Shown one piece after another: positions 21,546-30,760 of a DNA stretch of 64,000 nucleotides. Each line of letters opens with the position of its first letter. Position 1 is the first letter of the stretch. Origin of the DNA: JACCYU01 sp050740315 (lineage in GTDB: Bacteria > Pseudomonadota > Gammaproteobacteria > JACCYU01); contig JBOIDC010000010.1 of NCBI GenBank assembly GCA_050740315.1, forward strand, positions 3,352-67,351, given 5' to 3'. The notes beneath the pieces are model-generated. The model saw nothing but the letters and a program-made list of their open reading frames with translations. It was not told where the DNA came from and ran no database searches. A program made the translations under genes and the position numbers.

Positions 21546-21622
21546 CGGAGTGTAGCTCAGCCTGGTAGAGCACTGCCTTCGGGAGGCAGGGGTCGAAGGT
21601 TCAAATCCTTTCACTCCGACCA
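21546..21622 (+). tRNA. tRNA-Pro (anticodon CGG)
   Basis: The 77 bases fold as a complete tRNA. The acceptor stem is CGGAGTG/CACTCCG with an encoded CCA tail. The anticodon stem CTGCC/GGCAG encloses the loop TTCGGGA with anticodon CGG, and GGTTCAAATCC gives the T arm. It resembles E. coli proK in the loop. It follows ispB by 14 bases. Confidence 0.95.
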
Positions 21623-21712
21623 ATTGATCAACCGCCCGGTTTTATATCCGCAATCCAGTCGGGCAAGCGGCCAGGTTGACCTCGACGGTTCCGCAACGCA
21701 AAGGAAAATTTC

Positions 21713-22006
21713 ATGCAGGCATTGGAAAGCTTACGTAATGCATCGCCTATACTCATCGCCGGCCTGTGTATCGGTATGGCCTGCCTGGTGACGATCCTGA
21801 TGACCCGCAGCCGCAAGGTCACCATCATCTGCATGCAAATATTGCTGTCCGTGACGTTAGTCTTTGTTCTGTACAGCGCCATATTCGTGTTGTACGTAGG
21901 CGGCCAGCCCAGTTCCACCACGTCATCGACCTCGACCACGACTGAGGAGTCGGCCGCGGACGACGCCGCGGGCGCTTCGGATTCCGCCGCACCCACGACG
22001 CCTTGA
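21713..22006 (+). CDS. small membrane protein of unknown function
   Basis: This 97-aa product has a good ribosome site (AAAGGAAA, 6 bases before ATG). It has two hydrophobic segments (about residues 12-32 and 37-63) joined by a short basic loop (TRSRK). The tail is rich in Ser, Thr, Ala and acidic residues (STTSSTSTTTEESAADDAAG). I do not recognise a family. It lies alone between tRNA-Pro and gmk. The hydrophobic pattern and ribosome site support it as real, but a spurious frame cannot be excluded. Confidence 0.6.
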   Translation: MQALESLRNASPILIAGLCIGMACLVTILMTRSRKVTIICMQILLSVTLVFVLYSAIFVLYVGGQPSSTTSSTSTTTEESAADDAAGASDSAAPTTP

Positions 22007-22230
22007 GCGAAACTCTGGACATTGCGCAACGCGCGCATCCCCGATCGTGCGCCGCGCGCAGCCGTTTTACGAACGCGGGAATGCTGGGATCGAGCCGAAA
22101 TTGCGGTACTTGGCGCGCGAACTCCAAGGCGTACGTGCGGTTCATGCGTACGGTGACAGTGAATCTCCGGGGACGTTTCCCGCGTGTCGAGGCCCGTGCA
22201 GGGCGCGCCGCGTGGCATCGGGTCTGATCC

Positions 22231-22860
22231 ATGCCGAATGAATCGGCCCGTACGGGCACATTGCTGATCGTCGCCGCCCCTTCCGGTGCCGGCAAGACGA
22301 GTCTGGTCAAGGCGCTGTCGGAGTCGCTGACGGGCGTGGCGGTGTCGGTTTCCCATACCACTCGGGCGCGGCGCCCGCGCGAGCAGGATGGCGTGCATTA
22401 CCATTTTGTTGATCACGCCAGGTTTGAGGCCATGATCGACGCCGGTGAATTTCTGGAGCACGCGCGGGTGTTCGACCAGCACTACGGCACCGCGCGCGCG
22501 AACGTGGCGCGGCAGCTCGTGCAAGGTATTGATGTTATTCTGGAAATCGACTGGCAAGGCGCCCGCCAGGTGCGCCAGCGCATGCCGCAATGCCTGTCGG
22601 TGTTTATCGTGCCGCCTTCGCGGGCGGTACTGGAACAGCGTCTGCGCGCGCGTGCGCAGGACTCCGAGGAGGTCATCGCGCGGCGCAAGCGCGCCGCCGT
22701 GGAGGAGATGCGTCATTACCATGAATTTGATTACCTGGTGGTCAACGACGACTTCGAGCAGGCGGTAGACGCCCTGAAGGTCATCGTGCTGGCGAGCCGC
22801 CAGCGGCTGGCGCCGCAGGCGGCCGCGCGCCGCGAGCTGCTGGAGTCGTTACTGGCATAG
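22231..22860 (+). CDS. gmk: guanylate kinase
   Basis: This 209-aa enzyme phosphorylates GMP to GDP. It has the P-loop VAAPSGAGKTSLVKAL, the GMP-binding SHTTRARRPREQDGVHYHF and the lid region RLRARAQDSEEVIARR. It begins the gmk-rpoZ-spoT-ridA-recG run. The 224 bases upstream hold no recognisable gene; yicC, a frequent neighbour, is not seen. Confidence 0.96.
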   Translation: MPNESARTGTLLIVAAPSGAGKTSLVKALSESLTGVAVSVSHTTRARRPREQDGVHYHFVDHARFEAMIDAGEFLEHARVFDQHYGTARANVARQLVQGIDVILEIDWQGARQVRQRMPQCLSVFIVPPSRAVLEQRLRARAQDSEEVIARRKRAAVEEMRHYHEFDYLVVNDDFEQAVDALKVIVLASRQRLAPQAAARRELLESLLA

Positions 22861-22910
22861 CGGCAGACGATCTTATAAACTGCAAGGTCAACAATTGTTT
22901 AGGAGTATTC

Positions 22911-23261
22911 ATGGCGAGAATTACCGTCGAGGATTGCCTGGAGAAAGTCGACAACCGCTTTCAGCTGGTGTTGATGGCCAGCCGCCGTGCGCGGCAGCTC
23001 GCAAGAGGCGTCGAGTCATATGTCGAGCTGGAGAACGATAAACCCACCGTCGTGGCCTTGCGCGAGATCGCAGAGGGGCTGATCGGGCCCGAGGTGCTGG
23101 ATCAGCCCGTGATGGAGGGCTGGGAGCACGATATCGAGACGCGCCGCGGCCGGGTTTATATCGGTGAAGACGATATCGCCGATGAACCGGGCTTCGGCGA
23201 GGCGGACAGGGCGCGCGCTTTCCGGTCGGCGCGCGACGAGGACGAGGAGCCGGGGCGCTGA
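22911..23261 (+). CDS. rpoZ: RNA polymerase omega subunit
   Basis: This 116-aa subunit helps RNA polymerase assembly and forms part of a ppGpp site in proteobacteria. The diagnostic N-terminus is MARITVEDCLEKVDNRFQLV, followed by ASRRARQLARG and KPTVVALREIAEG. The ribosome site is TAGGAG before ATG. The acidic C-terminal tail is longer than in E. coli. It is followed 19 bases later by spoT, the classic pairing. Confidence 0.95.
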   Translation: MARITVEDCLEKVDNRFQLVLMASRRARQLARGVESYVELENDKPTVVALREIAEGLIGPEVLDQPVMEGWEHDIETRRGRVYIGEDDIADEPGFGEADRARAFRSARDEDEEPGR

Positions 23262-23280
23262 TACCCGGTTTGCAGGCGCA

Positions 23281-25455
23281 ATGGCCAAAGCGGTCACCTC
23301 TGCACCCGCTGCGCGCACCATCGATGACCCGACGCGCTTTCAGGTCGGCAATCTCTGCGCGATACTGGAGACGTATCTCGAACCGGCGCAGATAGAGCGG
23401 GTACATCGCGCGTATCTATTCGGCGCCCAGGCGCACGAAGGCCAGACGCGCCTCACCGGCGAGCCCTACATCTACCATCCGCTTGCCGTGGCCCACACCA
23501 TGGCCGACATGCGCATGGACGCCGACAGCATCATTGCCGGCATCCTGCACGATGTCATCGAGGATACCCCGACTGCCAAGGAGCAGCTCGCGCGCGAGTT
23601 CGGGCGGGACGTCGCCGAGCTGGTCGACGGCGTCAGCAAGCTGACGCACCTCAAGTTCGAATCCAGGGCGGTGGCGCAGGCGGAGAATTTCCGCAAGATG
23701 ATGCTGGCCATGGTCAACGATCTGCGTGTGATCATGGTCAAGCTCGCCGATCGTCTGCACAACATGCGCACGCTGCAGGTCATGCCGCCGGAAAAACGGC
23801 GCCGCATCGCGCGCGAAACCCTGGAAATCTATGCCCCGATCGCGCAGCGGCTGGGCATGAATACCTTGCGCGGCGAACTGGAGCAGCTGGGTTTCGAGGC
23901 CTTGTATCCGAACCGCTATCGGCTGCTGGACTCCGCCGTCAAGCGCAGCCGCGGCAACCGCAAGGAGTTGCTCGCCAAGATCGAGACCACCCTGCGCAAG
24001 CGTCTCCAGGAGGTCGGCATCGAAAGCCGCGTGTTCGGCCGCGAAAAAAGCCTGTACAGCATCTACAAGAAGATGCGGCAGAAGCATTTGTCATTCAATC
24101 AGGTGTTCGACGTGTTCGCGCTGCGCCTGGTGGTCAAAGAGGTCGACACCTGTTACCGCGCGCTGGGGGTGATTCATAATCTGTATAAACCGGTGCCCGG
24201 CCGCTTCAAGGACTATATCGCGATCCCCAAGGTCAATGGTTATCAGTCGCTGCATACGGTGCTATTCGGCCCGCACGGCATCCCGATCGAAACCCAGATC
24301 CGCACCGAGGAGATGGATCGCGTGGCATGCGCGGGCATTGCCGCGCACTGGCTGTACAAGTCGGCCGACAGTTCCAGCCTCAAGGCGCATGCGCGCGCGC
24401 ACCAGTGGCTGAAGGAGGTGCTGGAAATCCAGCAAAGCGCTGGCAATTCGCTGGAGTTTCTGGAAGGCGTCAAGGCCGATCTGTTTCCCGACGAGGTGTA
24501 CGTGTTCACGCCGGCCGGCGAGATCCGCGAACTGCCGCGCGGCGCCACGGCGGTCGACTATGCGTACTCGGTACATTCCGACGTGGGCAATACCTGCGTC
24601 GCGGTCAAGATCGATCGCCGCCTCGCGCCGTTGAGTTCGGCCTTGCAGAACGGTCAGACGGTGGAGGTCATCACCGCGCCCAGCGCGCGGCCCAATCCGA
24701 TCTGGCTCAATTTCGTGGTGACCGCCAAGGCGCGGGCCAACATTCGTCATTTTTTGAAGAACCAGCAGCACGAAGAGGCCGTACGCCTGGGACGCCGGTT
24801 GCTGGAGACCGCGCTGGCCACCTATCGGCTGGATATGGACAGTCTGGGCCACAAGTGCATCCGGCGGCTGCTTAAGGATATCGGCCTGGACAGCCTCGAC
24901 GCGCTTTTGAAAGACATCGGTCTGGGCAATCGTATGGCTCAACTGGTGGCGCGGCGCCTGATCGACACTGGCGACAAGCTCCCGCCGGGCGAACGTCGCT
25001 GCGATGCCGACCTGCCGCTGGCGATACAAGGCACCGAAGGCATGGTGGTCAGTTTCGGCAAATGTTGCCTGCCGATCCCCGGCGACCCCATCGTCGGCGT
25101 CATGAGCGCGGGCCGCGGCCTGGTGATCCACCGCGATTCCTGTCGCAACGTGGCGGTGCATCGCGACAAGCCGGACAAATGGATACACGTATTCTGGTCG
25201 GCGGAGCCAACCGGTGAATTCGCCACCGCCATCCGCGTACAGTCCGCCAATCAGCGCGGCGTGCTGGCGGCGCTCGCGGCCAAGATTTCCGACGAGGGCT
25301 CCAACATCGAGAACGTGTCGTTCGAAGAGCGCGATGGGGTCACCACCACGATCATCTTTGTGCTGGCGGTACACAACCGCAGACACCTGGCGCGCATCAT
25401 GCGCATCGTGCGCAGCACGCCAGAGGTGTACAAGGTGCAGCGCGCGCGCGGCTAG
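23281..25455 (+). CDS. spoT: bifunctional (p)ppGpp synthetase/hydrolase
   Basis: This 724-aa stringent-response enzyme has an N-terminal HD hydrolase domain with intact HD and ED residues in ILHDVIEDTPT (about 88-98). The synthetase domain follows, with REKSLYSIYKKM and RFKDYIAIPKVNGYQSLHT. The RxKD form is typical of bifunctional enzymes rather than RelA. A TGS domain (VYVFTPAGEIRELPRGATAVDYAY) and a C-terminal ACT domain complete it. The start is the ATG at 23281, just after rpoZ; the open frame continues upstream inside rpoZ but is not conserved there. Confidence 0.95.
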   Translation: MAKAVTSAPAARTIDDPTRFQVGNLCAILETYLEPAQIERVHRAYLFGAQAHEGQTRLTGEPYIYHPLAVAHTMADMRMDADSIIAGILHDVIEDTPTAKEQLAREFGRDVAELVDGVSKLTHLKFESRAVAQAENFRKMMLAMVNDLRVIMVKLADRLHNMRTLQVMPPEKRRRIARETLEIYAPIAQRLGMNTLRGELEQLGFEALYPNRYRLLDSAVKRSRGNRKELLAKIETTLRKRLQEVGIESRVFGREKSLYSIYKKMRQKHLSFNQVFDVFALRLVVKEVDTCYRALGVIHNLYKPVPGRFKDYIAIPKVNGYQSLHTVLFGPHGIPIETQIRTEEMDRVACAGIAAHWLYKSADSSSLKAHARAHQWLKEVLEIQQSAGNSLEFLEGVKADLFPDEVYVFTPAGEIRELPRGATAVDYAYSVHSDVGNTCVAVKIDRRLAPLSSALQNGQTVEVITAPSARPNPIWLNFVVTAKARANIRHFLKNQQHEEAVRLGRRLLETALATYRLDMDSLGHKCIRRLLKDIGLDSLDALLKDIGLGNRMAQLVARRLIDTGDKLPPGERRCDADLPLAIQGTEGMVVSFGKCCLPIPGDPIVGVMSAGRGLVIHRDSCRNVAVHRDKPDKWIHVFWSAEPTGEFATAIRVQSANQRGVLAALAAKISDEGSNIENVSFEERDGVTTTIIFVLAVHNRRHLARIMRIVRSTPEVYKVQRARG

Positions 25456-25532
25456 CTGTCTGCAGGCGCGGCCGCGCACCGCGCCGTCCGCTACACATCA
25501 CCCGTTTCTAACTCGCAAGACGGAGGCATCCA

Positions 25533-25922
25533 ATGCGTCGCGACATCATCACAACCGATCAGGCGCCCAGGGCCATCGGCCCCTATTCGCAGGCTGTCCG
25601 GGTCGGCGATACCGTATATCTTTCCGGTCAGATACCGCTGGACCCCGCCTCCATGGCGCTGGTCGAAGGCGACATCGCGGCGCAGATTCGCCGCGTGTTC
25701 GATAATCTCTCCGCGGTGGCGCAGGCGGCCGGCGGCGGGTTGGCCGATATCGTCAAGCTGAATGTGTTCCTGACCGACCTCTCCCACTTCGCCCTGGTGA
25801 ACGAGGCCATGGCCCAGCATTTCCAGGCGCCGTATCCGGCGCGCGCCGCGATCGGCGTCGCGGCGCTGCCCAAGGGTGCGGCGGTGGAGATGGACGCCGT
25901 TATGGTGTTGAGTCAGTCGTAA
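25533..25922 (+). CDS. ridA: RidA family enamine/imine deaminase
   Basis: This 129-aa trimeric protein clears reactive 2-aminoacrylate and related imines. Family motifs are GPYSQAVRVGDTVYLSGQIPLDP and PARAAIGVAALPKGAAVEMDAV, which contains the substrate-binding Arg and the conserved Glu. It lies between spoT and recG, a common gammaproteobacterial order. GACGGAGG supplies a ribosome site. Confidence 0.94.
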   Translation: MRRDIITTDQAPRAIGPYSQAVRVGDTVYLSGQIPLDPASMALVEGDIAAQIRRVFDNLSAVAQAAGGGLADIVKLNVFLTDLSHFALVNEAMAQHFQAPYPARAAIGVAALPKGAAVEMDAVMVLSQS

Positions 25923-25971
25923 GGCACATGCGCTAGGTTACAAGCCGATCAGCGCCACGCGCCCAGCCGGG

Positions 25972-28062
25972 ATGATCGCGACCGAGGCCGGCGGCCACGC
26001 CGCAGATACGCTGACGCGACTGGACGGCGTGGGCCCCGCCATGCTGCAAAAGTTCGATCGGCTGGACATCCGCACGATCCCGGACCTGCTGTTTCATCTG
26101 CCCGCGCGCTATCAGGATCGCACGCGCGTGACGCCTATCGGGAACTTAAGGCCCGGCGACGAGGCGGTCATTGAGGGCACGGTTGAACACGCCGAGATCG
26201 TGATCCGCCGCCGGCGCATGCTCATCGCGCAACTCGAGGACGGCACCGGCAGCCTCAACTTAAGATTCTTCCACTTCGGCCGTGGGCAGCAGCAGGCACT
26301 GTCGCGCGGCGTGCGGCTGCGCTGCTTCGGCGAGGTCCGCGCCGGGAGCCTTTCGCTGGAGATGGTGCATCCGGAGTATCGGAGGGTCGCGCGCAACGAG
26401 GGCGTCGAAGCGCATCTGACGCCCGTTTATCCCGTGACCGAGGGTCTGCGTCAGTCCAGCCTGCGCAAACTGGTGGGCCGGGCGTTGGCGCGGCTGGACG
26501 AGGGCGCGCTGGGTCTGGACGAGCTTGTGGCGCGCTGTCCGCGCCGGTGCGGCGGTCTGACGCTCAGGCACGCGTTGTCGTACATACACCGCCCGCCGCC
26601 CGATGCCGATCAGGCGTTGCTTGCGGCGGGGCGCCATCCGGCGCAACGCCGCCTGGCTTACGAGGAGTTGCTGGCGCATCAGCTGAGCCTGCTGCGTTTG
26701 CGCATGCGCGTGCGCGACAAACCCGCGCCCGTTATTTGCGCGGAAGGCGCGTTGCGGGTCGCGTTCGAAACCGGACTCACGTTCGTGCTGACCGGCGCGC
26801 AACGGCGCGTCATCGGCGAGATCATGACCGATCTGGCGCGCCCGCGTCCGATGTTGCGCCTCCTGCAGGGCGACGTTGGCGCGGGCAAGACGGTGGTCGC
26901 GGCCGCCGCGTGTCTTGCGGCGGTAGAGGCGGGTTATCAGGCGGCCATCATGGCGCCCACGGAAGTCTTGGCCGAGCAGCATTTTCGGACGTTCTCCGCC
27001 TGGCTGGCGCCGCTGGGACTACAGGTCGTGTGGCTGTCCGGCAAGCTGAGGGCGCCCGCCCGCCGGCTTGCGCTGGCGGCGATCGAGAATGGCGAGGCCG
27101 GCGTGATTGTCGGTACGCATGCGCTATTCCAGGAAGGCGTGATCTTTAAGGATCTCGCCCTGGTAGTCATCGACGAACAGCACCGCTTCGGCGTATACCA
27201 GCGTCTGGCGCTGCGCGACAAGGGCCGGCAGGAGGCCCGCCTGCCGCATCAGCTCATCATGACCGCCACGCCCATCCCCCGCACCCTGGCGATGACCGCT
27301 TACGCCGACCTGGATTATTCGGTGATCGACCAATTGCCGCCGGGCCGCAAACCGGTCAAGACCGTGGCGCTGGCGGACACGCGCCGCGGCGACATTATCG
27401 AGCGCATCAGCCGTGCCTGCGGGCAGGGCCGTCAGGCGTACTGGGTGTGTACGTTGATCGAGGAATCCGAAACCCTGCAATGCCGCGCCGCCGAGGACAC
27501 GCATGCGCAGCTGGCCCAAGCCCTGCCGCAGCTGCGCGTGGGGCTGCTGCACGGGCGCATGAAGGCGGATGACAAACAGCGCGTGATGGCCGAACTCAAG
27601 GCGCGGCGGATCGACCTGCTGGTCGCGACCACCGTCATCGAGGTGGGCGTGGACGTGCCGGACGCGTCGCTGATGATTATCGAAAACGCGGAACGGCTTG
27701 GGCTCGCGCAACTGCATCAACTGCGTGGCCGCGTGGGTCGCGGCGCTACGCAGAGCAGCTGCGTGCTGCTTTATCATCCGCCGCTGGGGGCGCTGGCGCG
27801 CGAGCGGCTGGATGCGTTGCGGCGGACCAGCGATGGCTTCGAGATCGCGCGCATCGATCTTGAATTACGCGGCCCCGGCGAAGTGCTGGGCACGCGCCAG
27901 ACCGGCATGCCGCAACTGCGCATCGCCGACATCTCCCGCGATCAGGACATGCTGCCGGAGGTGCGCGCGGCGGCACAGCGCATGATCGCCGCGCGCTCGC
28001 CGCACGTCGAGCCATTGCTGCGACGCTGGCTTGGCGAGTCGCTGCGCTTTGGCCGGGTGTGA
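25972..28062 (+). CDS. recG: ATP-dependent DNA helicase RecG
   Basis: This 696-aa branch-migration helicase remodels stalled forks. An N-terminal wedge/OB domain is followed by helicase motif I LLQGDVGAGKTVVA, the DEQH box VVIDEQHRFG and motif III TATPIPRTLAMTAYADLD. TTVIEVGVDVPDASLMIIENAERLGLAQLHQLRGRVGRG contains motifs V and VI. The length is normal. The ATG at 25972 is 49 bases after ridA. Confidence 0.96.
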   Translation: MIATEAGGHAADTLTRLDGVGPAMLQKFDRLDIRTIPDLLFHLPARYQDRTRVTPIGNLRPGDEAVIEGTVEHAEIVIRRRRMLIAQLEDGTGSLNLRFFHFGRGQQQALSRGVRLRCFGEVRAGSLSLEMVHPEYRRVARNEGVEAHLTPVYPVTEGLRQSSLRKLVGRALARLDEGALGLDELVARCPRRCGGLTLRHALSYIHRPPPDADQALLAAGRHPAQRRLAYEELLAHQLSLLRLRMRVRDKPAPVICAEGALRVAFETGLTFVLTGAQRRVIGEIMTDLARPRPMLRLLQGDVGAGKTVVAAAACLAAVEAGYQAAIMAPTEVLAEQHFRTFSAWLAPLGLQVVWLSGKLRAPARRLALAAIENGEAGVIVGTHALFQEGVIFKDLALVVIDEQHRFGVYQRLALRDKGRQEARLPHQLIMTATPIPRTLAMTAYADLDYSVIDQLPPGRKPVKTVALADTRRGDIIERISRACGQGRQAYWVCTLIEESETLQCRAAEDTHAQLAQALPQLRVGLLHGRMKADDKQRVMAELKARRIDLLVATTVIEVGVDVPDASLMIIENAERLGLAQLHQLRGRVGRGATQSSCVLLYHPPLGALARERLDALRRTSDGFEIARIDLELRGPGEVLGTRQTGMPQLRIADISRDQDMLPEVRAAAQRMIAARSPHVEPLLRRWLGESLRFGRV

Positions 28063-28142
28063 GGGGGGACGAGCACCACTGGCGACGCCGCGCGCGCCGG
28101 ACACGCGGTTTCGCGCTTCAGTAACGCGCTGCACGAGGTTCC

Positions 28143-28841
28143 ATGCCGCACCTTCATCAACACTCCTGGGACGTGACGCCGGCGCAGGCGCGCGAAATCC
28201 AGGAAACGCTGCGCGCCCACGTCATCCGGGAAGACCGTTTCGGCGCCGTGAACCGTGTGGCTGGTGTAGACGCCGGTTTCGAGGACGGCGGCACGATCAC
28301 GCGTGCCGCGGTGGTGGTACTGTCGTTTCCGGAGCTGGAGCTGGTCGAACAGGCCGTGGCCAGGCGACCGACGAGCTTTCCATACGTGCCAGGCCTGCTT
28401 TCGTTTCGTGAAATTCCGGCGGTACTGGAGGCGCTGGCGCAACTGAAGACCGAGCCGGACCTGTTGCTATGCGATGGTCAGGGCATCGCGCACCCGCGCC
28501 GGTGCGGGTTTACCAGTCACATCGGTTTGATCACCGGCCGACCGACCATTGGTGTGGCCAAGTCGCTGCTGATCGGCACGCATGGCCCGGTGCCGGAGGC
28601 GCGCGGCGATTGGACGCCGATTCTGCATCAAGACGAAATCATCGGCGCGGCGTTGCGCACGCGGATCAAGGTCAGACCGGTGTACGTTTCCATCGGCCAC
28701 AAGGTCAGCCTGAATTCCGCGATAGCCTACGTCATGCGCTGCACGACGCGTTTTCGACTGCCCGAGACGACGCGCAAGGCCGACCGGCTGGCATCACCGC
28801 GAGGCCACACGGGCGACGCGGCGCCCGTCTGCCAGCCTTAG
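28143..28841 (+). CDS. nfi: deoxyinosine 3' endonuclease (endonuclease V)
   Basis: This 232-aa repair nuclease cuts the second bond 3' to deoxyinosine. Catalytic and recognition motifs are GVDAGF (metal-binding Asp), YVPGLLSFREIPAVLEAL, LLCDGQGIAHPRRCG and GVAKSLLIG. The length fits the family. Its stop overlaps the doxX stop by three bases on the opposite strand, so the genes are convergent. Confidence 0.93.
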   Translation: MPHLHQHSWDVTPAQAREIQETLRAHVIREDRFGAVNRVAGVDAGFEDGGTITRAAVVVLSFPELELVEQAVARRPTSFPYVPGLLSFREIPAVLEALAQLKTEPDLLLCDGQGIAHPRRCGFTSHIGLITGRPTIGVAKSLLIGTHGPVPEARGDWTPILHQDEIIGAALRTRIKVRPVYVSIGHKVSLNSAIAYVMRCTTRFRLPETTRKADRLASPRGHTGDAAPVCQP

Positions 28842-29242
28842 ATCGCGCTGCGCCGCTGACTATCGACGCTCCAGGCGCCGCCGCCCGCGAGGGCAAAGTA
28901 AAGAAACACAAAGCAATAAAGCGCCGCCAGTTCACCCTCGTTGAGGATGGGCCAGAATCCTTGCGGCGCATGCGCCATGAAGTAGGCGAACGCCATCTCA
29001 CCCGACAGAATGAAGGCCACCGGCCGCGTGAACAGGCCGATTAGGATCAGAAAGCCGCCCACGAGTTCGAGTATTCCCGCCAGTCCAATCAGCGAGACCA
29101 GTTCGACCGGAAAACCTGGCGGGGCCGGAAACTCGAACAGCTTTTGCAGCCCGTGCTGCATGAACAAAAAGGCGGTGACGATGCGCAGGATGCTCAAGAC
29201 GCGCGGCGCCCAGGCGACGCTGATCGAGTCTAGACTTGCCAT
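28838..29242 (-). CDS. DoxX family membrane protein
   Basis: This 134-aa inner-membrane protein has four hydrophobic helices. The DoxX pattern is LRIVTAFLFMQHGLQKLF, then IGLAGILELVGGFLILIGLFTRPVAFIL and GEMAFAYFMAHAPQGFWPILNEGE. DoxX proteins are linked to redox and sulfur stress in some bacteria, but the role here is not known. A 198-base gap without a gene separates it from the next minus-strand gene. Confidence 0.85.
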   Translation of the reverse strand: MASLDSISVAWAPRVLSILRIVTAFLFMQHGLQKLFEFPAPPGFPVELVSLIGLAGILELVGGFLILIGLFTRPVAFILSGEMAFAYFMAHAPQGFWPILNEGELAALYCFVFLYFALAGGGAWSVDSQRRSAI

Positions 29243-29440
29243 GTATTTCCTCCTCTTTTCTGGAAAGGCGAACTCACTTCGCCGCGGAACATGCCCGCGG
29301 CGTGCTCCATTCTCAAGCGCATAGTGCTCGAGAAAGATGCGGCGCGTCCCTGCGGCATAGGCTGTTGAATGCGGCCAGTAAGAATGCCCTAGTTATTGCG
29401 GCATCGATCGCTTTATCGGCCCGCTCGGGAGCGGGGCGCT

Positions 29441-29830
29441 TTATGCGGGCGGCGTTTCATCCTCGATATCTTCATTGAAGCGCAGCCGGTTGCCGAACGG
29501 ATCGGTCACTTCCATGACCTTCGCGTTCCACGGCGCCATCTCGATGCCCGGTCGCATGTAGGGATAGTCCCCGGACATGATCTCCCGATGCAGGGAATCG
29601 AGTTCGGTGGTGAGCACCAGCACCGTCGAGCCTGGACAGCAGTCGCCATGATGCTCGGTCAAGTGCAGCACCAGGCTTTTCTTGGAGACCTGCATGTACA
29701 CCGGCGCGGTCGCGTCAAAGCGATACTCCCAGTCCACCTGAAAACCCAGAAACCCGGCATAGAAGTCTTTCGCCTTGTCGACGTCGAAGATGCGAAGAAT
29801 GGGCACGGCCTGGAATACGGGTTCTATCAT
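29441..29830 (-). CDS. glyoxalase/bleomycin-resistance fold protein
   Basis: This 129-aa protein of the vicinal-oxygen-chelate superfamily reads FQAVPILRIFDVDKAKDFYAGFLGFQVDWEYRF at its start and KVMEVTDPFGNRLRFNE at its end. These are the two half-domain signatures. SLVLHLTEHHGDCCPGSTV supplies possible metal ligands. The whole resembles bleomycin-binding and related small VOC proteins; the substrate is unknown. The ATG at 29830 was chosen because the preceding frame is not family-like. Confidence 0.85.
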   Translation of the reverse strand: MIEPVFQAVPILRIFDVDKAKDFYAGFLGFQVDWEYRFDATAPVYMQVSKKSLVLHLTEHHGDCCPGSTVLVLTTELDSLHREIMSGDYPYMRPGIEMAPWNAKVMEVTDPFGNRLRFNEDIEDETPPA

Positions 29831-29959
29831 TTTTGTTTTACGCTTTTGTGAGAGATCGCCTGCGCGCGCCGCGGGATTTGCGTGCATGATGCCAAACGCG
29901 CATGGCAAACGAAAGCCCCAGATGCGCGGCGCCCCGCGCGCGTTGTCGTGGCGGCGTCG

Positions 29960-30760
29960 TTACTCGCCGACGTGCAGCAACTGGCCGTCGCGGCGGGCGC
30001 GGTGGAACAGGGTGAGAAACAGCCAGATGCTGACGCCCAGATAAACAGCGTTCAGGACGACCGCGTAAAACAGCAGATCGAGCGCAAAGCGCTGCTCGAG
30101 CAGCACCGCGCGCATGCCTTCGAACACGTAGGCGGACGGCAGGGCGTAAGAGACGGGCAGCAGCCAGTCCGGCAAGGTGTCGATGGGGTAATAGATGCCG
30201 CTCACGGGTGCGAGCGCGAAGATCGCCACCCACGCCAGGCTCTCGGCGCCCAGGCCGTAGCGCAATACCAGCGCGGAGATCACGATGCCGATCGCCCAGC
30301 CCAGCACCAGCAGGTTGGCGAAAAACGCGATCAGCGGCAATCCCAGGCTGAACAGCGAGAAGTGATACAGCGGGATAGCGAGCAGCACGGCCGCGCCCAC
30401 GCCGATCGCAGTGCGGATCAGGCTGATGCCGACCAGCGATAACACGAGCTCGGTGGGACGCAACGGGCTTACGAACAAATGACCCAGATTACGCGAATAA
30501 AGCTCTTCGAAGAACGGTAATGTCACGCCCAGCTGGGCGCGGAACAGCACGTCCCACAGCAGCACGGCGGACAGCAGTACGCCGCCGGCCTGCGCCACCC
30601 AGTCGCTGTGGCCCATGAAGAACTGCGTGATGAAGCCCCACAGAATCATCTGCACCGTGGGCCAGTAGGCCAGCTCCAGGATGCGGGGCCAGGAACTGCG
30701 CAGCAGGTACACGTAGCGCAGCACCATTGTGCCCACGCGGGTAACGGTCCCGCTGCTCAT
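29960..30760 (-). CDS. ABC-2 type transporter permease
   Basis: This 266-aa integral membrane protein has six predicted helices and an ABC-2 pattern (NLGHLFVSPLRPTELVLSLVGISLIRT, then IYYPIDTLPDWLLPVSYALPSAYVFEGMRAVL). Its ATG overlaps the stop of the ATPase gene (ATGA), so the two are coupled and form one exporter. The substrate is not indicated. Homologues occur near polysaccharide or drug export genes, but nothing of that kind is adjacent. Confidence 0.88.
   Translation of the reverse strand: MSSGTVTRVGTMVLRYVYLLRSSWPRILELAYWPTVQMILWGFITQFFMGHSDWVAQAGGVLLSAVLLWDVLFRAQLGVTLPFFEELYSRNLGHLFVSPLRPTELVLSLVGISLIRTAIGVGAAVLLAIPLYHFSLFSLGLPLIAFFANLLVLGWAIGIVISALVLRYGLGAESLAWVAIFALAPVSGIYYPIDTLPDWLLPVSYALPSAYVFEGMRAVLLEQRFALDLLFYAVVLNAVYLGVSIWLFLTLFHRARRDGQLLHVGE

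Noticed and set aside
22003..22227. Frame just upstream of gmk, considered as a yicC remnant
   Set aside because: Only a vague likeness (RVEARAGRAAW) to YicC-type sequence; no alignable core and no ribosome site.
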